A stretch of 64,000 nucleotides of DNA from an uncultured Erythrobacter sp. (GCA_947500645.1 CANMSD010000003.1:246501-310500); one strand, 5' to 3'. Positions 1 to 9,525 are shown, numbered from the stretch's first letter. A program made the numbers and translations. The notes: generated by a model not told the origin, from the sequence alone.

Positions 1-1190
1 AGCGCTCGGAACGCGTCCCACTCGGTCACGATAGCGACTACATCTGCCCCTTCGATCGCGGCATAGGGATCATCACACATGACGACTTCCGGCATCAGCG
101 GCTTGGCGATTTCCATGCCTTCCGGATCGTAAGCGGCCACTTTGACGCCCGCATCACCCAATGTCTGCGCGATGGCTATCGCTGGAGAGTCGCGCATGTC
201 GTCGGTGTTGGGTTTGAAAGTGAGGCCGAGCATTGCGACCTTCTTGCCGCGTGCTTCTTCAGCGCCTCCCAAAGCGTCCAGCACCTTGCGCCCCATCGCC
301 CGCTTTCGACTCTCATTGGTCTTAACAACGGCCTCTACAATGCGGGTTGGGCTGTCGTAATCCTCTGCCGTTTTGAGCAACGCGAGCGTGTCTTTCGGGA
401 AGCACGACCCACCATAACCTGGCCCTGCGTGGAGGAACTTGGAGCCGATGCGATTGTCCATGCCGATGCCGCGCGCGACATCCTGGACGTTGGCACCGAC
501 CTTCTCGCACAGATCGGCCATTTCATTAATGAAGGTGATCTTGGTCGCGAGAAAGGCGTTGGCGGCGTATTTGATCAGCTCGCTGGTGCGCCGTCCGACG
601 AACAGGATTGGAGATTCGTTGAGGAACAGCGGGCGATAAACCTCGCGCATGATCTCCCGGCCAAGCTCATCTTCTGCCCCGATCACGATCCGGTCAGGCC
701 GCTTGAAATCGCCAATAGCGGCGCCCTCGCGCAGGAATTCCGGATTTGAGACAACCGCGAAATTGTGCATTGTGCCAGTGTCCTTGATGATTCGTTCTAC
801 CTCGTCGCCAGTGCCGACGGGAACGGTGGATTTGGTCACCACAACAGCATCGTTGGCGAGGCTCTCGCCAACTTCGCGCGCGACTTCATAGACAAAGGTC
901 AGGTCGGCATGGCCGTCGCCGCGGCGGCTGGGTGTGCCCACGGCGATAAAGATCGCCTGCGCGCCTTCGATCCCGCTTGCCAGATCAGTGGTGAAAGACA
1001 GTCTGCCCGCTTCCACATTGCTGGCAACCAGCGCATCGAGACCGGGCTCATAGATCGGCATGATGCCATCCTTAAGTCGCGCGATTTTGCTTTCATCCTT
1101 GTCGATGCAGACCACGTCGTGGCCAAAATCGGCAAAGCATGCCCCCGAAACCAGCCCAACATAGCCAGAGCCCACCATGGCAATCTTCAT
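1..1190 (-). CDS. ugd: UDP-glucose 6-dehydrogenase, C-terminus cut by window edge
   Basis: Oxidises UDP-glucose to UDP-glucuronate with NAD+, in the cytosol, to supply capsule, exopolysaccharide or lipid sugars. The 396 visible residues read through without a stop from ATG at 1190. The N-terminal NAD-binding motif VGSGYVGLVSG lies at residues 6-16, the STVPVGTG motif near 121, and the catalytic cysteine in GPGYGGSCFPKD at about residue 263. The third domain begins with VAMLGLTFKPNTDDMRDSP. Family members are about 435-440 aa, so roughly 40 residues are missing beyond position 1. The start codon overlaps the stop of the upstream phosphatase gene (ATGA), so the two are probably co-translated. 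Family assignment is secure; the pathway it feeds is not visible here. Confidence 0.96.
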   Translation of the reverse strand, partial: MKIAMVGSGYVGLVSGACFADFGHDVVCIDKDESKIARLKDGIMPIYEPGLDALVASNVEAGRLSFTTDLASGIEGAQAIFIAVGTPSRRGDGHADLTFVYEVAREVGESLANDAVVVTKSTVPVGTGDEVERIIKDTGTMHNFAVVSNPEFLREGAAIGDFKRPDRIVIGAEDELGREIMREVYRPLFLNESPILFVGRRTSELIKYAANAFLATKITFINEMADLCEKVGANVQDVARGIGMDNRIGSKFLHAGPGYGGSCFPKDTLALLKTAEDYDSPTRIVEAVVKTNESRKRAMGRKVLDALGGAEEARGKKVAMLGLTFKPNTDDMRDSPAIAIAQTLGDAGVKVAAYDPEGMEIAKPLMPEVVMCDDPYAAIEGADVVAIVTEWDAFRA

Positions 1191-1990
1191 TGCGTTTGTT
1201 CCTCATCGAAAGTCTTGATCGAGCCACCCTCATCGATGGCTTGCAGAATGCGTCGTTGATCGCCTTCCAGCACCAGCGCGGTCAAGACCCCTGAGCGAAA
1301 AGCTCCAGTGTCGATGCCGATGCGATATCCGCGATCCATAACGTTTGGAAAGATTGTGTGGCCGTGGACGACGACTTTGTCGAGCGGACCCTCGTGGCGC
1401 AGGAAGCGATCCCGGATCCACAGCATATCGCTGCGCTTTTGCTCTTCGAGCGGTAATTTCGGATCGATCCCGGCGTGGACGAACAAATAGTCTCCGGCGA
1501 CGATCATCCCCTCGAAATTCGCGATATATTCGCGCTCTTCGGCGGAGACGATGTTGGGCAGCTGCTCAAAGAGTTCATCGAGCGTCCAATTGTTGAACTG
1601 CTTGGTCGATATGCCATAGCTCATGATTGTCTCGCGCCCTCCGTGCTTCAGGAAGTGACGCAGCACACCGACATCATCGAAGGCCTGGAGAAACATCTCC
1701 TCATGATTGCCGGCAAGGATCCGCACTGAGCGTTCCTGTTGCCATTGGCGTGCGCGGGCGATCACGCCCGCGCTGTGCTTACCGCGATCAACCAGGTCGC
1801 CCAGCAGGATGATGTGCGTTTCGGCTGGGCCTGCGGCTGCATCATCGGCATCAATCGCTTCGATCAGCGCTTCGAACAGATCGAGGCGGCCATGAATATC
1901 GCCCACCGCATAGTAGCGTGTGCCCGCGGGAACTGCGGGTAGCGGCGCGTCTGGGCGCGAACGAAAGAGTTGCCGGAGTTGTTTGAACAT
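1187..1990 (-). CDS. metallophosphoesterase (Ser/Thr phosphatase / ApaH-like)
   Basis: Calcineurin-like phosphoesterase of 267 aa. All family motifs are present: GDIHG (residues 30-34), GDLVDRG (64-70), GNHE (94-97), VHAG (171-174) and VHGHT (208-212), which together ligate the dinuclear metal centre. Substrates could be phosphoproteins or dinucleoside polyphosphates; the sequence does not decide. The frame stays open 38 codons further upstream, but that stretch is low-quality coding sequence and ATG at 1990 starts the recognisable protein. Its TGA overlaps the ATG of ugd, suggesting a two-gene operon. Confidence 0.9.
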   Translation of the reverse strand: MFKQLRQLFRSRPDAPLPAVPAGTRYYAVGDIHGRLDLFEALIEAIDADDAAAGPAETHIILLGDLVDRGKHSAGVIARARQWQQERSVRILAGNHEEMFLQAFDDVGVLRHFLKHGGRETIMSYGISTKQFNNWTLDELFEQLPNIVSAEEREYIANFEGMIVAGDYLFVHAGIDPKLPLEEQKRSDMLWIRDRFLRHEGPLDKVVVHGHTIFPNVMDRGYRIGIDTGAFRSGVLTALVLEGDQRRILQAIDEGGSIKTFDEEQTQ

Positions 1991-2262
1991 GATGCAATAA
2001 TATGGTGCCGGAGCACTAGGCCAGACACTGCGCGGCTTTAAGCGAGTGCGAAGTCTACGGCAACCAATGCGGCAGCACGCGGAGCTGTGGTGCAAAATCT
2101 CCACACTTCGATGTGTTCAGTGGATTCCGCGCAATTTCCCTTGTGCAGTGCGGCATTACTGGGCAAGAAAGTGTCGTAGTCAGATGAGATTGCCGCAAAT
2201 AAAAAGGCAACCACTGATCGCGCAGGCGGGACGAAGCAACAACACAACATAAGGAAGTTGTA

Positions 2263-3120
2263 ATGCTCACGTCCATTCGCGGCCTCTCCGCCGCAACTCT
2301 CTCTGCAGGTCTGCTCATTTCGGCAGCTCCCGCATTTGCTAACGAAGCTGATTCTGTCGACGCGTCGTCGGAAGAGGCCACCTCTCAAACCGCCACTGTC
2401 ATCGACAGCGAGCTCGATCGTGCAACCGCACCGGTTGAAGCGGCAAAGGTCAGCTATGCCGATGGCGAATCCGGCTTCGACGTATCGGCCAATGTCGCTC
2501 TGGTCAGCGAATATCGGTTCCGCGGCGTCGATCTTTCTGGTGGTGAAATCGCCATCCAGGGTGGTGTCGACTTGTCGACCGACATCGGCATCTATGCCGG
2601 CACCTGGGCGTCTTCACTTGACGAAGACACGGTTGGCTACGGTTCGACTGAAGTCGATGTCTATGGTGGCTGGAGCGGAGATGTCGCGGAAGGTCTGACC
2701 GCCGACGTCGGCGTTATCGCCTATCTCTATCCCGATGCTGGCCCTGGCGATTTCGACTACATCGAATTCTACGGCTCGCTCGGCTTCACTTTCGGCCCTG
2801 CTGAAGCAACCGTAGGCGTGGCGTATGCGCCGGATCAGGATTCGCTGGGCAGCACCGACAACTTCTATGTCTATAGTGATGTGGGCGTCGGCATTCCCGG
2901 CACTCCGGTGACTGTAACTGGCCACCTAGGCTACACCGATGGCTTCCTGACCTTTACCAATGACAGCAAGGCATTCGACTGGTCGATCGGCGCAGAGGCG
3001 AATGTTTATGGTCCGCTGAGCTTGGGCGTTGCCTATGTCGGCGCGGAAGGTGACATTCCCGCCGGTCAGTATGACTTTGTCGATGATGCGATCGTGTTCA
3101 CTTTGAGTGCGAGCATCTGA
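2263..3120 (+). CDS. TorF-family putative porin (TIGR02001)
   Basis: A 285-aa exported outer-membrane protein. It begins with a signal peptide (residues 1-26, cleavage likely after APAFA), followed by an Asp/Glu/Ser-rich linker to about residue 65. From there on runs a repeated short beta-strand pattern (alternating aromatic and small residues, for example VALVSEYRFRGVDLSGG near 78-92) typical of TIGR02001 barrel-like proteins found in Sphingomonadales and other proteobacteria. The family name comes from a putative porin role; no substrate is established. An AAGGAAG ribosome site lies 6-7 bases upstream of ATG 2263. It is a single gene closed by a strong terminator, so it is probably monocistronic. 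Confidence 0.85.
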   Translation: MLTSIRGLSAATLSAGLLISAAPAFANEADSVDASSEEATSQTATVIDSELDRATAPVEAAKVSYADGESGFDVSANVALVSEYRFRGVDLSGGEIAIQGGVDLSTDIGIYAGTWASSLDEDTVGYGSTEVDVYGGWSGDVAEGLTADVGVIAYLYPDAGPGDFDYIEFYGSLGFTFGPAEATVGVAYAPDQDSLGSTDNFYVYSDVGVGIPGTPVTVTGHLGYTDGFLTFTNDSKAFDWSIGAEANVYGPLSLGVAYVGAEGDIPAGQYDFVDDAIVFTLSASI

Positions 3121-3163
3121 TCTGATCCAGATCATCTCCCGCTTGGTGTAGCGGGTATGAGAG

Positions 3164-3200
3164 GGCGCGGGGTTTTACGCATGATCCCCGCGCCTTTTTT
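3164..3200 (+). terminator. Rho-independent terminator of the TorF-like gene
   Basis: A perfect 9-bp stem (GGCGCGGGG at 3164-3172 with CCCCGCGCC at 3186-3194), a 13-nt loop and a run of six T at 3195-3200. It lies 43 bases after the stop codon. Confidence 0.92.
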
Positions 3201-3229
3201 GTTTGCCTGCGGTGAAATAACCAACCGGC

Positions 3230-3991
3230 TTAATCCAGCGAGAAGTTCACCGTCGTGACCACGCGAACCTTCTTGTAAGGGCTGTCGCTCTTGCCCCATC
3301 CGCCGCTATCCCCATCACGCGCTTCGATGGAGAAATAGCCTTGAGTCGCGTCCTTGATGGCGCCCACGCCTGCTCCTGAATCCTGCGCGAATTGTTCGGC
3401 TGAGGCACGCGCATCGCGGGTCGCCTCAGCGACCATTTCCGGTTTGATGTCGTTGAGCTTGGTGAAGGTGTAGCTCATGCCTGAGCCTTCCTCGAGGAAG
3501 ACGCCACGCCCGACCAGATCGAACTGTTTGGCGACCGCCCTTTGCGCGCGCTCAATATCATTCGTCCTGAGAGCTAGCCTCTGCCGCACCGTATAGGTCG
3601 TTACCCCGCGATTGGTGTAGCTTGAGACATTGGCGCCGGTCGGCTGCAGGCTTTCCGCCGGAAAGCCGAGTTCTTTGAAGAAATCCTCAATCGCGCCTGT
3701 ATCGCGCCTGACCTTACCCTGCGCTTCGGCTAAATTGGTTGCGCTGGCCGAGTAGGAGATGGTCCATGTGGCGAGGTCTGCAGTAACGTCACGCTCCGCT
3801 AGTCCGCGCACGGTTACCGAGCGCTCTGCTTCCTTGGCGCGCAACAACCCGTCGCCCAGCAGATACCCGCCGAGGATCAAGCCAATCGAAGCGATGCCCG
3901 CCGTGCCAAACCAACGCGTGGTTGTGCTCGACAGGCTGCTATTGGTGGCTTGTACTTGCTCATTTGTGCCGTTTTCTATCTCGCTCATCAT
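3230..3991 (-). CDS. SIMPL domain (DUF541) membrane-anchored protein
   Basis: A 253-aa protein with a short N-terminal Ser/Thr-rich tail, one membrane segment at about residues 29-48, and then a SIMPL/DUF541 domain facing the periplasm. The domain starts at SVTVRGLAERDVTADLATW, where the VRG.AE core is characteristic of the family, and ends with KVRVVTTVNFSLD. Family members are periplasmic or membrane proteins of largely unsettled function, some linked to oxidative stress. The start is well supported: GAGGAGG lies just upstream of ATG 3991, although the adjacent in-frame ATG at 3988 is equally possible. Confidence 0.88.
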   Translation of the reverse strand: MMSEIENGTNEQVQATNSSLSSTTTRWFGTAGIASIGLILGGYLLGDGLLRAKEAERSVTVRGLAERDVTADLATWTISYSASATNLAEAQGKVRRDTGAIEDFFKELGFPAESLQPTGANVSSYTNRGVTTYTVRQRLALRTNDIERAQRAVAKQFDLVGRGVFLEEGSGMSYTFTKLNDIKPEMVAEATRDARASAEQFAQDSGAGVGAIKDATQGYFSIEARDGDSGGWGKSDSPYKKVRVVTTVNFSLD

Positions 3992-4146
3992 ATCCTCCTC
4001 ATCGTTTTATCCTGCGATGAGTTGTGCATTGATATCGATGAACCGTTTTTGAATGAAGCATTGCCGGGCCGTACGCCGCTCTTTTAAGGCGGCCTTGCAG
4101 TCCCGGCGCGACCGACTAAATCAACCGTCGAAAGGATTTACCTCCG

Positions 4147-4584
4147 ATGACCAAATATCTTCATTCCATGATCCGCGTGACCGACCCGGATGCGACGGTC
4201 GATTTCTTCAAGCTGATCGGATTAGAAGAAGTGCGTCGCTTTGACGTTGAGGCAGGTCGGTTCACGCTGATCTTCTTCGCCGCTCCGGGGCAGGAGGGCG
4301 TTGCAGAGGTTGAGCTAACGTATAACTGGCCGCCTGAAGATGGCGACGAGCCGGAGAGCTATGATGGCGGGCGCAATTTTGGCCATCTCGCCTATCGGGT
4401 CGAGAATATCTACGAGACGTGCCAGCGCATTATGGATGCAGGTCACACGATCCATCGCCCACCGCGCGACGGGCACATGGCCTTTGTTAAAACGCCGGAC
4501 GGCGTCTCAATTGAATTGCTTCAGGAAGGCAACCTTGAGCCGCAAGAACCCTGGGCCAGCATGGAAAACACCGGCAGCTGGTAA
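4147..4584 (+). CDS. gloA: lactoylglutathione lyase (glyoxalase I)
   Basis: Converts the hemithioacetal of methylglyoxal and glutathione to S-lactoylglutathione, the first step of methylglyoxal detoxification. The 145-aa protein has the two beta-alpha-beta-beta-beta modules of the VOC superfamily. The four expected metal ligands are visible: His6, Glu56 (VELTYNW), His80 (NFGHLAYRV) and Glu123 (IELLQEG). Its length fits bacterial GloA. It stands alone between the divergent SIMPL gene and the convergent nhaA, with no obvious operon partner. Confidence 0.93.
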   Translation: MTKYLHSMIRVTDPDATVDFFKLIGLEEVRRFDVEAGRFTLIFFAAPGQEGVAEVELTYNWPPEDGDEPESYDGGRNFGHLAYRVENIYETCQRIMDAGHTIHRPPRDGHMAFVKTPDGVSIELLQEGNLEPQEPWASMENTGSW

Positions 4585-4612
4585 CCGCTAGAACGCAGCC
4601 GCGCCCGTCTGA

Positions 4613-5836
4613 TTACACCTTTCTTGGCTGAACTCCGCGATCGTTGCACTCTGCCAATGGATGGGTGGTCGTCAACCGCAGGACGATAAAGCCCATCACC
4701 GCTGAGATTGCAGAGCCTGTAAGGATGCCGATTTTCGCTTCCTCGATCAGCAGCGGCTGCGTCGGGAAGGCGAGCCCGCCGATAAACAGGCTCATGGTAA
4801 AGCCTATTCCGCACAGGATTGAAATGCCCCATATCTCGGCCCAGCTAGCGCCTTCTGGGCGCGCGGCAAAGCCGGTCTTCTCAGCGATCACAATGGTCGA
4901 GAAGATGCCGAGCTGTTTGCCGACGACGAGCCCAGCGGCAATCGCGACCGGCAGCGGATCTATCAACGCCTCGATCCCCATGCCCGCAAAGGAAACACCT
5001 GCATTGGCGAAGCCGAACACCGGCACGACCAGATAGGCGCTCCACGGTGCAAGGCCGTGCTCAAGCCTTTCCAGCATGGAATTGCCGTCTGCCCGGTGCA
5101 TCGGGATGGTGAGAGCTGCGAGGACGCCTGCGATCGTCGCATGCACTCCTGTGTTGAGCACGCAATACCACAGCACCAGCGCAAGCAGTATATAAGGGGC
5201 GAAGACGCTTACCTTCATGCGGTTGAGCGCGATCATCAGGCCGAACACAACGATCGAAGCGATGAGCCATGCGAGCTTGATCGTTGGCGTGTAGAAGACG
5301 GCGATCACCATCACCGCGCCGATATCGTCGACGATCGCGACCGTTAGCAGGAACAGGCGCAGCGATGCGGGCACGCGGCTGCCAAGCAGGCCGAGCACGC
5401 CCATCGCAAAGGCGATGTCTGTCGCTGCCGGGATTGCCCAACCGCTCGAATATTCGCCTCCGCCGGAGACCAAGATATAGACGATGGCAGGCACGCCCAT
5501 ACCCGCAGCCGCAGCCACCATGGGTAGCCGGCGAGCGGCAGGGTCGGACAATTGGCCAGCGATCAGCTCTCGCTTCACCTCCAGGCCGACGACAAAGAAG
5601 AAGATCGCCATCAACCCGTCATTGATCCACAAGTGCAGATCATCGAGCTTGGCAATCGGGGTCCAGGCGAGATCGCCATAAAACAGGTCGCGATATTCGC
5701 CCGATAGCGGCGAGTTGGCGGCCAGCATAGCGGCGGCCGCAACAAGGATCAGCAAGACGCCCGCAGATGCGTCGCCCACGAATAGAGCGCGGACCGGCGC
5801 AAATATCGAACGGAGTGGAGTGTTTGAATCAGCCAT
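4613..5836 (-). CDS. nhaA: Na+/H+ antiporter NhaA
   Basis: Inner-membrane electrogenic Na+/H+ exchanger for pH and sodium homeostasis, a sensible function for a marine-type bacterium. The 407-aa protein has about 12 hydrophobic segments. The residues known to bind ions in E. coli NhaA are conserved: the Asp163/Asp164 pair corresponds to AIVDD (Asp170-Asp171), and Asp133 corresponds to PAATDIAFAMGVL (Asp140). The family N-terminal helix with DASAGVLLI is complete, supporting ATG 5836. The gene is divergent from the following glycosyltransferase. Confidence 0.97.
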   Translation of the reverse strand: MADSNTPLRSIFAPVRALFVGDASAGVLLILVAAAAMLAANSPLSGEYRDLFYGDLAWTPIAKLDDLHLWINDGLMAIFFFVVGLEVKRELIAGQLSDPAARRLPMVAAAAGMGVPAIVYILVSGGGEYSSGWAIPAATDIAFAMGVLGLLGSRVPASLRLFLLTVAIVDDIGAVMVIAVFYTPTIKLAWLIASIVVFGLMIALNRMKVSVFAPYILLALVLWYCVLNTGVHATIAGVLAALTIPMHRADGNSMLERLEHGLAPWSAYLVVPVFGFANAGVSFAGMGIEALIDPLPVAIAAGLVVGKQLGIFSTIVIAEKTGFAARPEGASWAEIWGISILCGIGFTMSLFIGGLAFPTQPLLIEEAKIGILTGSAISAVMGFIVLRLTTTHPLAECNDRGVQPRKV

Positions 5837-5915
5837 GGTTGCGACGCTCCCTCTCTAAAACTTTCTCCCGTTGCAAGCTTTAACCGAGCGCGATAGGTTC
5901 ATTTTTCATCAGGGG

Positions 5916-7346
5916 ATGGGGGTCGCCTTGAATTTATTAGATTTGGACGTGTGGCAGTGGCTCGCGCTGCTTCAGCATGAGCTTTTGCTTTTTGCCGGGA
6001 TTTTCTTTCTGATTGGTGCTGCCGATGATCTGGCAGTCGATTTCACTTGGATATGGTTGAAGTTGACCGGTCGGGCCAAGACCAGCCGGTTGAACCGCGA
6101 TGAATTGGGTCAGCGGCGACTGTCTGGCGATGCAGCAGTGTTCATACCGACGTGGCAGGAAGCCGAGGTCATCGGCTACACCATATCGCATGTACTCAAG
6201 GCCTGGCCGCAGCCGGAAATGCGGCTCTATGTCGGATGCTATCGCAACGATCCGGAGACAATCGATGCGGTGATGAAGGCGGCGGGCAATGATCCACGCC
6301 TGCGGATCGTGATCCATGACCGGGAGGGGCCGAGCACCAAAGCCGACTGTCTAAACCGTCTCTATCTGGCTCTTTGTGATGATGAGCATCGCCGCAATGT
6401 CAGCGCGCATATGGTCGTGTTTCACGACGCAGAGGACATGGTCGATCCGGGCGCTTTGCCAGTATTGGACGATACGATTGGTGCGCATGCGGGCGGCGCG
6501 CAATTCGTGCAACTGCCGGTTGTGCCACTGGTTCAACCCGCGAGCCGCTGGATCGGCAGCCATTACTGCGAGGAATTCGCCGAGGCGCATGCCAAGGGTA
6601 TGGTCGTGCGCGATGCGCTGGGTGCGGCATTGCCCGGCGCGGGCGTTGGCTGCGCGATCGAGCGTCAGGCTCTAGAACAGCTGCGCATGCGACATGCCGA
6701 CAGGCTGCCCTTTGTCGCCGAATCGCTCACCGAAGATTACGAGATGGGCCTCAGCATCGCCGATATCGGCGGTCGCGGACGCTTCGTGCGTGCGCGCGGC
6801 GACGATGGCGAATTGATCGCCACCCGCGCTTACTTCCCGGATCGCCTCGACACGGTTGTGCGGCAGAAGACCCGCTGGGTGCACGGTATTGCGCTGCAGG
6901 GTTGGGACCGGATTGGCTGGTCCGGCAATCTCATAGAGAGCTGGATGAGAGCACGCGACCGGCGCGGGCCGTTCACGGCGTTCGTCTTGCTGATGGGTTA
7001 CACTTTGCTGGCGGTTTCGGGCCTGCTGTGGGGCGCGATTGAGCTTGGTATGGGAGAGGCGATGTCGCTTTCGCCGATGCTAAAGACTTTGCTGTGGTTC
7101 AATTTCGCAGCTTTCGCTTGGCGGGTTGTTTGTCGTTTCGCCTTCACCGCCTGGAACTACGGAACGATGGAAGGGATTGGCGCAGTGCTGCGCATTCCGG
7201 TCGCCAATATCATTGCGATCATGGCCGGGCGTCGCGCGCTTATGGCCTACATGCGATCTCTGCGCGGCCATGGTGTCACCTGGGACAAGACCCATCACGC
7301 CGCGCACCCGCTGCGAACCGACGATTTGCAGGAGAAACCGGCATGA
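5916..7346 (+). CDS. NfrB-like membrane glycosyltransferase (GT2 family)
   Basis: A 476-aa processive-type family 2 glycosyltransferase. It has an N-terminal membrane segment (about 24-38), a cytosolic GT-A domain and two or more C-terminal membrane segments (after about 345). Catalytic motifs are a DxD-like FHDAED (171-174), EDYEMG (273-278) and QKTRW (317-321). It resembles the N-terminal part of NfrB, the E. coli inner-membrane protein of a surface-glycan system used as receptor by phage N4; the c-di-GMP-binding C-terminal extension of NfrB is not evident here. The frame is open upstream to TTG 5871; ATG 5916 is chosen, and TTG 5928, with a GGGG run upstream, is an alternative. It overlaps the next gene by ATGA. 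Confidence 0.82.
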   Translation: MGVALNLLDLDVWQWLALLQHELLLFAGIFFLIGAADDLAVDFTWIWLKLTGRAKTSRLNRDELGQRRLSGDAAVFIPTWQEAEVIGYTISHVLKAWPQPEMRLYVGCYRNDPETIDAVMKAAGNDPRLRIVIHDREGPSTKADCLNRLYLALCDDEHRRNVSAHMVVFHDAEDMVDPGALPVLDDTIGAHAGGAQFVQLPVVPLVQPASRWIGSHYCEEFAEAHAKGMVVRDALGAALPGAGVGCAIERQALEQLRMRHADRLPFVAESLTEDYEMGLSIADIGGRGRFVRARGDDGELIATRAYFPDRLDTVVRQKTRWVHGIALQGWDRIGWSGNLIESWMRARDRRGPFTAFVLLMGYTLLAVSGLLWGAIELGMGEAMSLSPMLKTLLWFNFAAFAWRVVCRFAFTAWNYGTMEGIGAVLRIPVANIIAIMAGRRALMAYMRSLRGHGVTWDKTHHAAHPLRTDDLQEKPA

Positions 7347-8503
7347 GCGGGTTTGCGCAATCGCGGCGCGGCGGGCCGCTGGCTATGCTCGGACTGGTTA
7401 TGGCCGCGTGGATCAGCGGACGCATGATGCTGTGGGAGAGTCCCTTCGGCGTTGCCGAGGCGCTGTCGACATCAGTTGGCGAACCGCTGGCTGAAGCGCC
7501 TCAAGACGAAACGAACGACGAGCGTAGCGACAAGAAGCCAAGGTCAGAGGTTCGCTTGACGACAAGGCCAGACACGGAGTTTCGCGGCCATTTCGCCGCT
7601 GCGCAGACCTCACCGGAGTTTCCGGCGGGAGACTTCTTCACCTCGCGTCCGGGTATCGCCGCCGGTCACCAGATGCTGCTAATGGCGGCGATGGGATATG
7701 TGCCGATGCCGCGTGTGATTGAAGAGACTTGGCGCATGCCCGCCGGGCCGAGCGGCTTCACTCAGGATGCACCGGGGGCGGGGTGGAGCCTGCCCACTGG
7801 CACCAAGATCAGGCGCAAGGCCGAGGCAAAGCCCGATCGCTGGTCGGTGGATGCCTGGGCATTCTGGCGGCAAGGCTCCAACTCTGCACAGATATCGCAA
7901 GGCCGGGTGCCGGTTTATGGCGCGAGCCAGGCGGGGGCAGTTTTGCAATATCGCTTTGCGCCCAGCTCAGGGCACGACCCACGCGGCTACCTGCGCGGAT
8001 ATCGCGCGCTCGTCCGCAACGGCGAAAGCGAAGCGGCGCTCGGCGTATCGGCTCGCCCACTGGGCGGCGTGCCAGTGCGACTACATGGCGAGGCTCGCCT
8101 GACTGACGGGCAATCACGCACCGAAATTCGCGGGGCGGCCTATGCCACAACCGAGATTCCTCCAATCAAGCTACCGCTCGGCGCGCAGGCAGAAGCTTAT
8201 GCGCAAGGCGGCTATGTCAGCGGTGAAAGCGCGACCGCATTCGTGGACGGACAATTGCAGCTCACGCGTGAGCTCGCTCGCTTCGATCTCGCCAAATCCA
8301 AAACCGCGCGGTTTAGCGTTGGCGGCGGAGCATGGGCGGGCGCGCAGGAGGATGTGAATCGGGTCGATCTTGGTCCAACGGCGCGGGTCGATATGGCAAT
8401 AGGTCAAGTGCCTGCGCGGATATCGGTCGATTGGCGGGAGAGGGTAGCAGGCGACGCTGCCCCTTCCTCCGGCGTTGCTGTAACGATCTCCGCCCGTTTT
8501 TGA
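7343..8503 (+). CDS. putative exported outer-membrane protein, partner of the NfrB-like enzyme
   Basis: A 386-aa protein beginning with a hydrophobic segment (about 12-29) that could be a signal peptide or anchor, then an acidic linker, then from about residue 170 a succession of amphipathic beta strands ending in the C-terminal ...ISARF. A terminal Phe after alternating residues is the usual signal for outer-membrane beta-barrel insertion. The start ATG overlaps the glycosyltransferase stop (ATGA), so the pair is translationally coupled. By position and C-terminal character it resembles the barrel end of NfrA, but it lacks NfrA's long repeat region. Function is inferred: an exit port or surface component for the glycan. 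I do not recognise it as a named family with certainty. Confidence 0.6.
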   Translation: MSGFAQSRRGGPLAMLGLVMAAWISGRMMLWESPFGVAEALSTSVGEPLAEAPQDETNDERSDKKPRSEVRLTTRPDTEFRGHFAAAQTSPEFPAGDFFTSRPGIAAGHQMLLMAAMGYVPMPRVIEETWRMPAGPSGFTQDAPGAGWSLPTGTKIRRKAEAKPDRWSVDAWAFWRQGSNSAQISQGRVPVYGASQAGAVLQYRFAPSSGHDPRGYLRGYRALVRNGESEAALGVSARPLGGVPVRLHGEARLTDGQSRTEIRGAAYATTEIPPIKLPLGAQAEAYAQGGYVSGESATAFVDGQLQLTRELARFDLAKSKTARFSVGGGAWAGAQEDVNRVDLGPTARVDMAIGQVPARISVDWRERVAGDAAPSSGVAVTISARF

Positions 8504-8613
8504 GGACTGCAAAGCCACAAGTGCCACAAAGCGCGCGCAAAATCTTCGAATGACGGGGACGCGATTGCAGCATTCGCTTTAAACCGCGCGGTCGCTGGGC
8601 TAGTCGCTAGGGC

Positions 8614-9525
8614 ATGGATGTCTACCTGCCCATTGCGAATCTGTCGGTGAACGGATTCTACATCGTGATGCTTGGCGGGCTCACGGGCATCCTCTCCGGC
8701 CTGTTCGGTGTCGGTGGCGGGTTTCTGACAACACCCCTGCTCATTTTCTACGGCATTCCGCCCACAGTTGCAGCCGCGTCGGCGGCAACGCAGGTGACCG
8801 GTGCAAGCGTCTCCGGTGTTATCGCTCATGGCAAGCGCAACGGCGTCGATTATCGCATGGGTCTGGTCATGGTTGGTGGCGGCGTGGTTGGCGCGCTGAT
8901 CGGTGCTTTACTATTTCGCTTCCTGCAATCGGTTGGCCAGATCGATGTCGTCATCAACGTACTCTATGTCGTGATGCTGGGAACGATCGGCGGGCTGATG
9001 ATGCGCGAAGCGATCGAGGCCCTGTGGCCGCGCGAGGGCGCGAGCAAGCAGCCACGCAAGCGTCGCCATCACCCCGTTGTGGCGAGCCTGCCCATCCGTT
9101 GGCGCTTTTATCGCAGTGGGCTTTACATTTCCCCCCTCGCCCCGCTGATCCTGGGCGTGCTGGTCGGCATCCTGACAATGCTGATGGGAGTTGGCGGCGG
9201 GTTCATCTTGGTCCCAGCCATGCTCTACCTTCTGGGCATGAGCGGCAATGTCGTGGTCGGCACCTCACTGTTCCAGATACTGTTCGTCACGATGGTCACC
9301 ACCATGACCCATGCGCTGACAACCAAGGCGGTGGATATCGTCCTTGCTGGCCTGCTGCTGCTCGGTTCGGTGATGGGTGCGCAGTTCGGTACACAGATCG
9401 CGCTTAAAGCTAGGCCTGAGATATTGCGTCTGGTGCTCGCCGGGATCGTGATTCTGGTTGCGCTGCGCATGCTCTATGGCCTCGGCATTCAGCCCGACGA
9501 GATTTACACGGTCAGCCCGCTGTGA
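8614..9525 (+). CDS. TauE/SafE-family sulfite/anion exporter permease
   Basis: A 303-aa inner-membrane protein with about eight hydrophobic helices arranged as two homologous halves. Each half begins with the family GVGGGF motif (LFGVGGGFLTTPLL near residue 30 and LMGVGGGFILVPAML near 193). TauE/SafE members export sulfite, sulfoacetate or other small anions. A charged cytosolic loop (EGASKQPRKRRHH) lies in the middle. The stop overlaps the GTG start of the next gene (GTGA). TauE/SafE genes next to a TIGR02186 gene are a recurring alphaproteobacterial pair, so the two products probably work together. Substrate unknown. Confidence 0.92.
   Translation: MDVYLPIANLSVNGFYIVMLGGLTGILSGLFGVGGGFLTTPLLIFYGIPPTVAAASAATQVTGASVSGVIAHGKRNGVDYRMGLVMVGGGVVGALIGALLFRFLQSVGQIDVVINVLYVVMLGTIGGLMMREAIEALWPREGASKQPRKRRHHPVVASLPIRWRFYRSGLYISPLAPLILGVLVGILTMLMGVGGGFILVPAMLYLLGMSGNVVVGTSLFQILFVTMVTTMTHALTTKAVDIVLAGLLLLGSVMGAQFGTQIALKARPEILRLVLAGIVILVALRMLYGLGIQPDEIYTVSPL

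Noticed and set aside
142..1259. Several plus-strand open frames of 60-164 aa
   Set aside because: They lie opposite the clear UDP-glucose dehydrogenase gene on the minus strand and look like no protein family.
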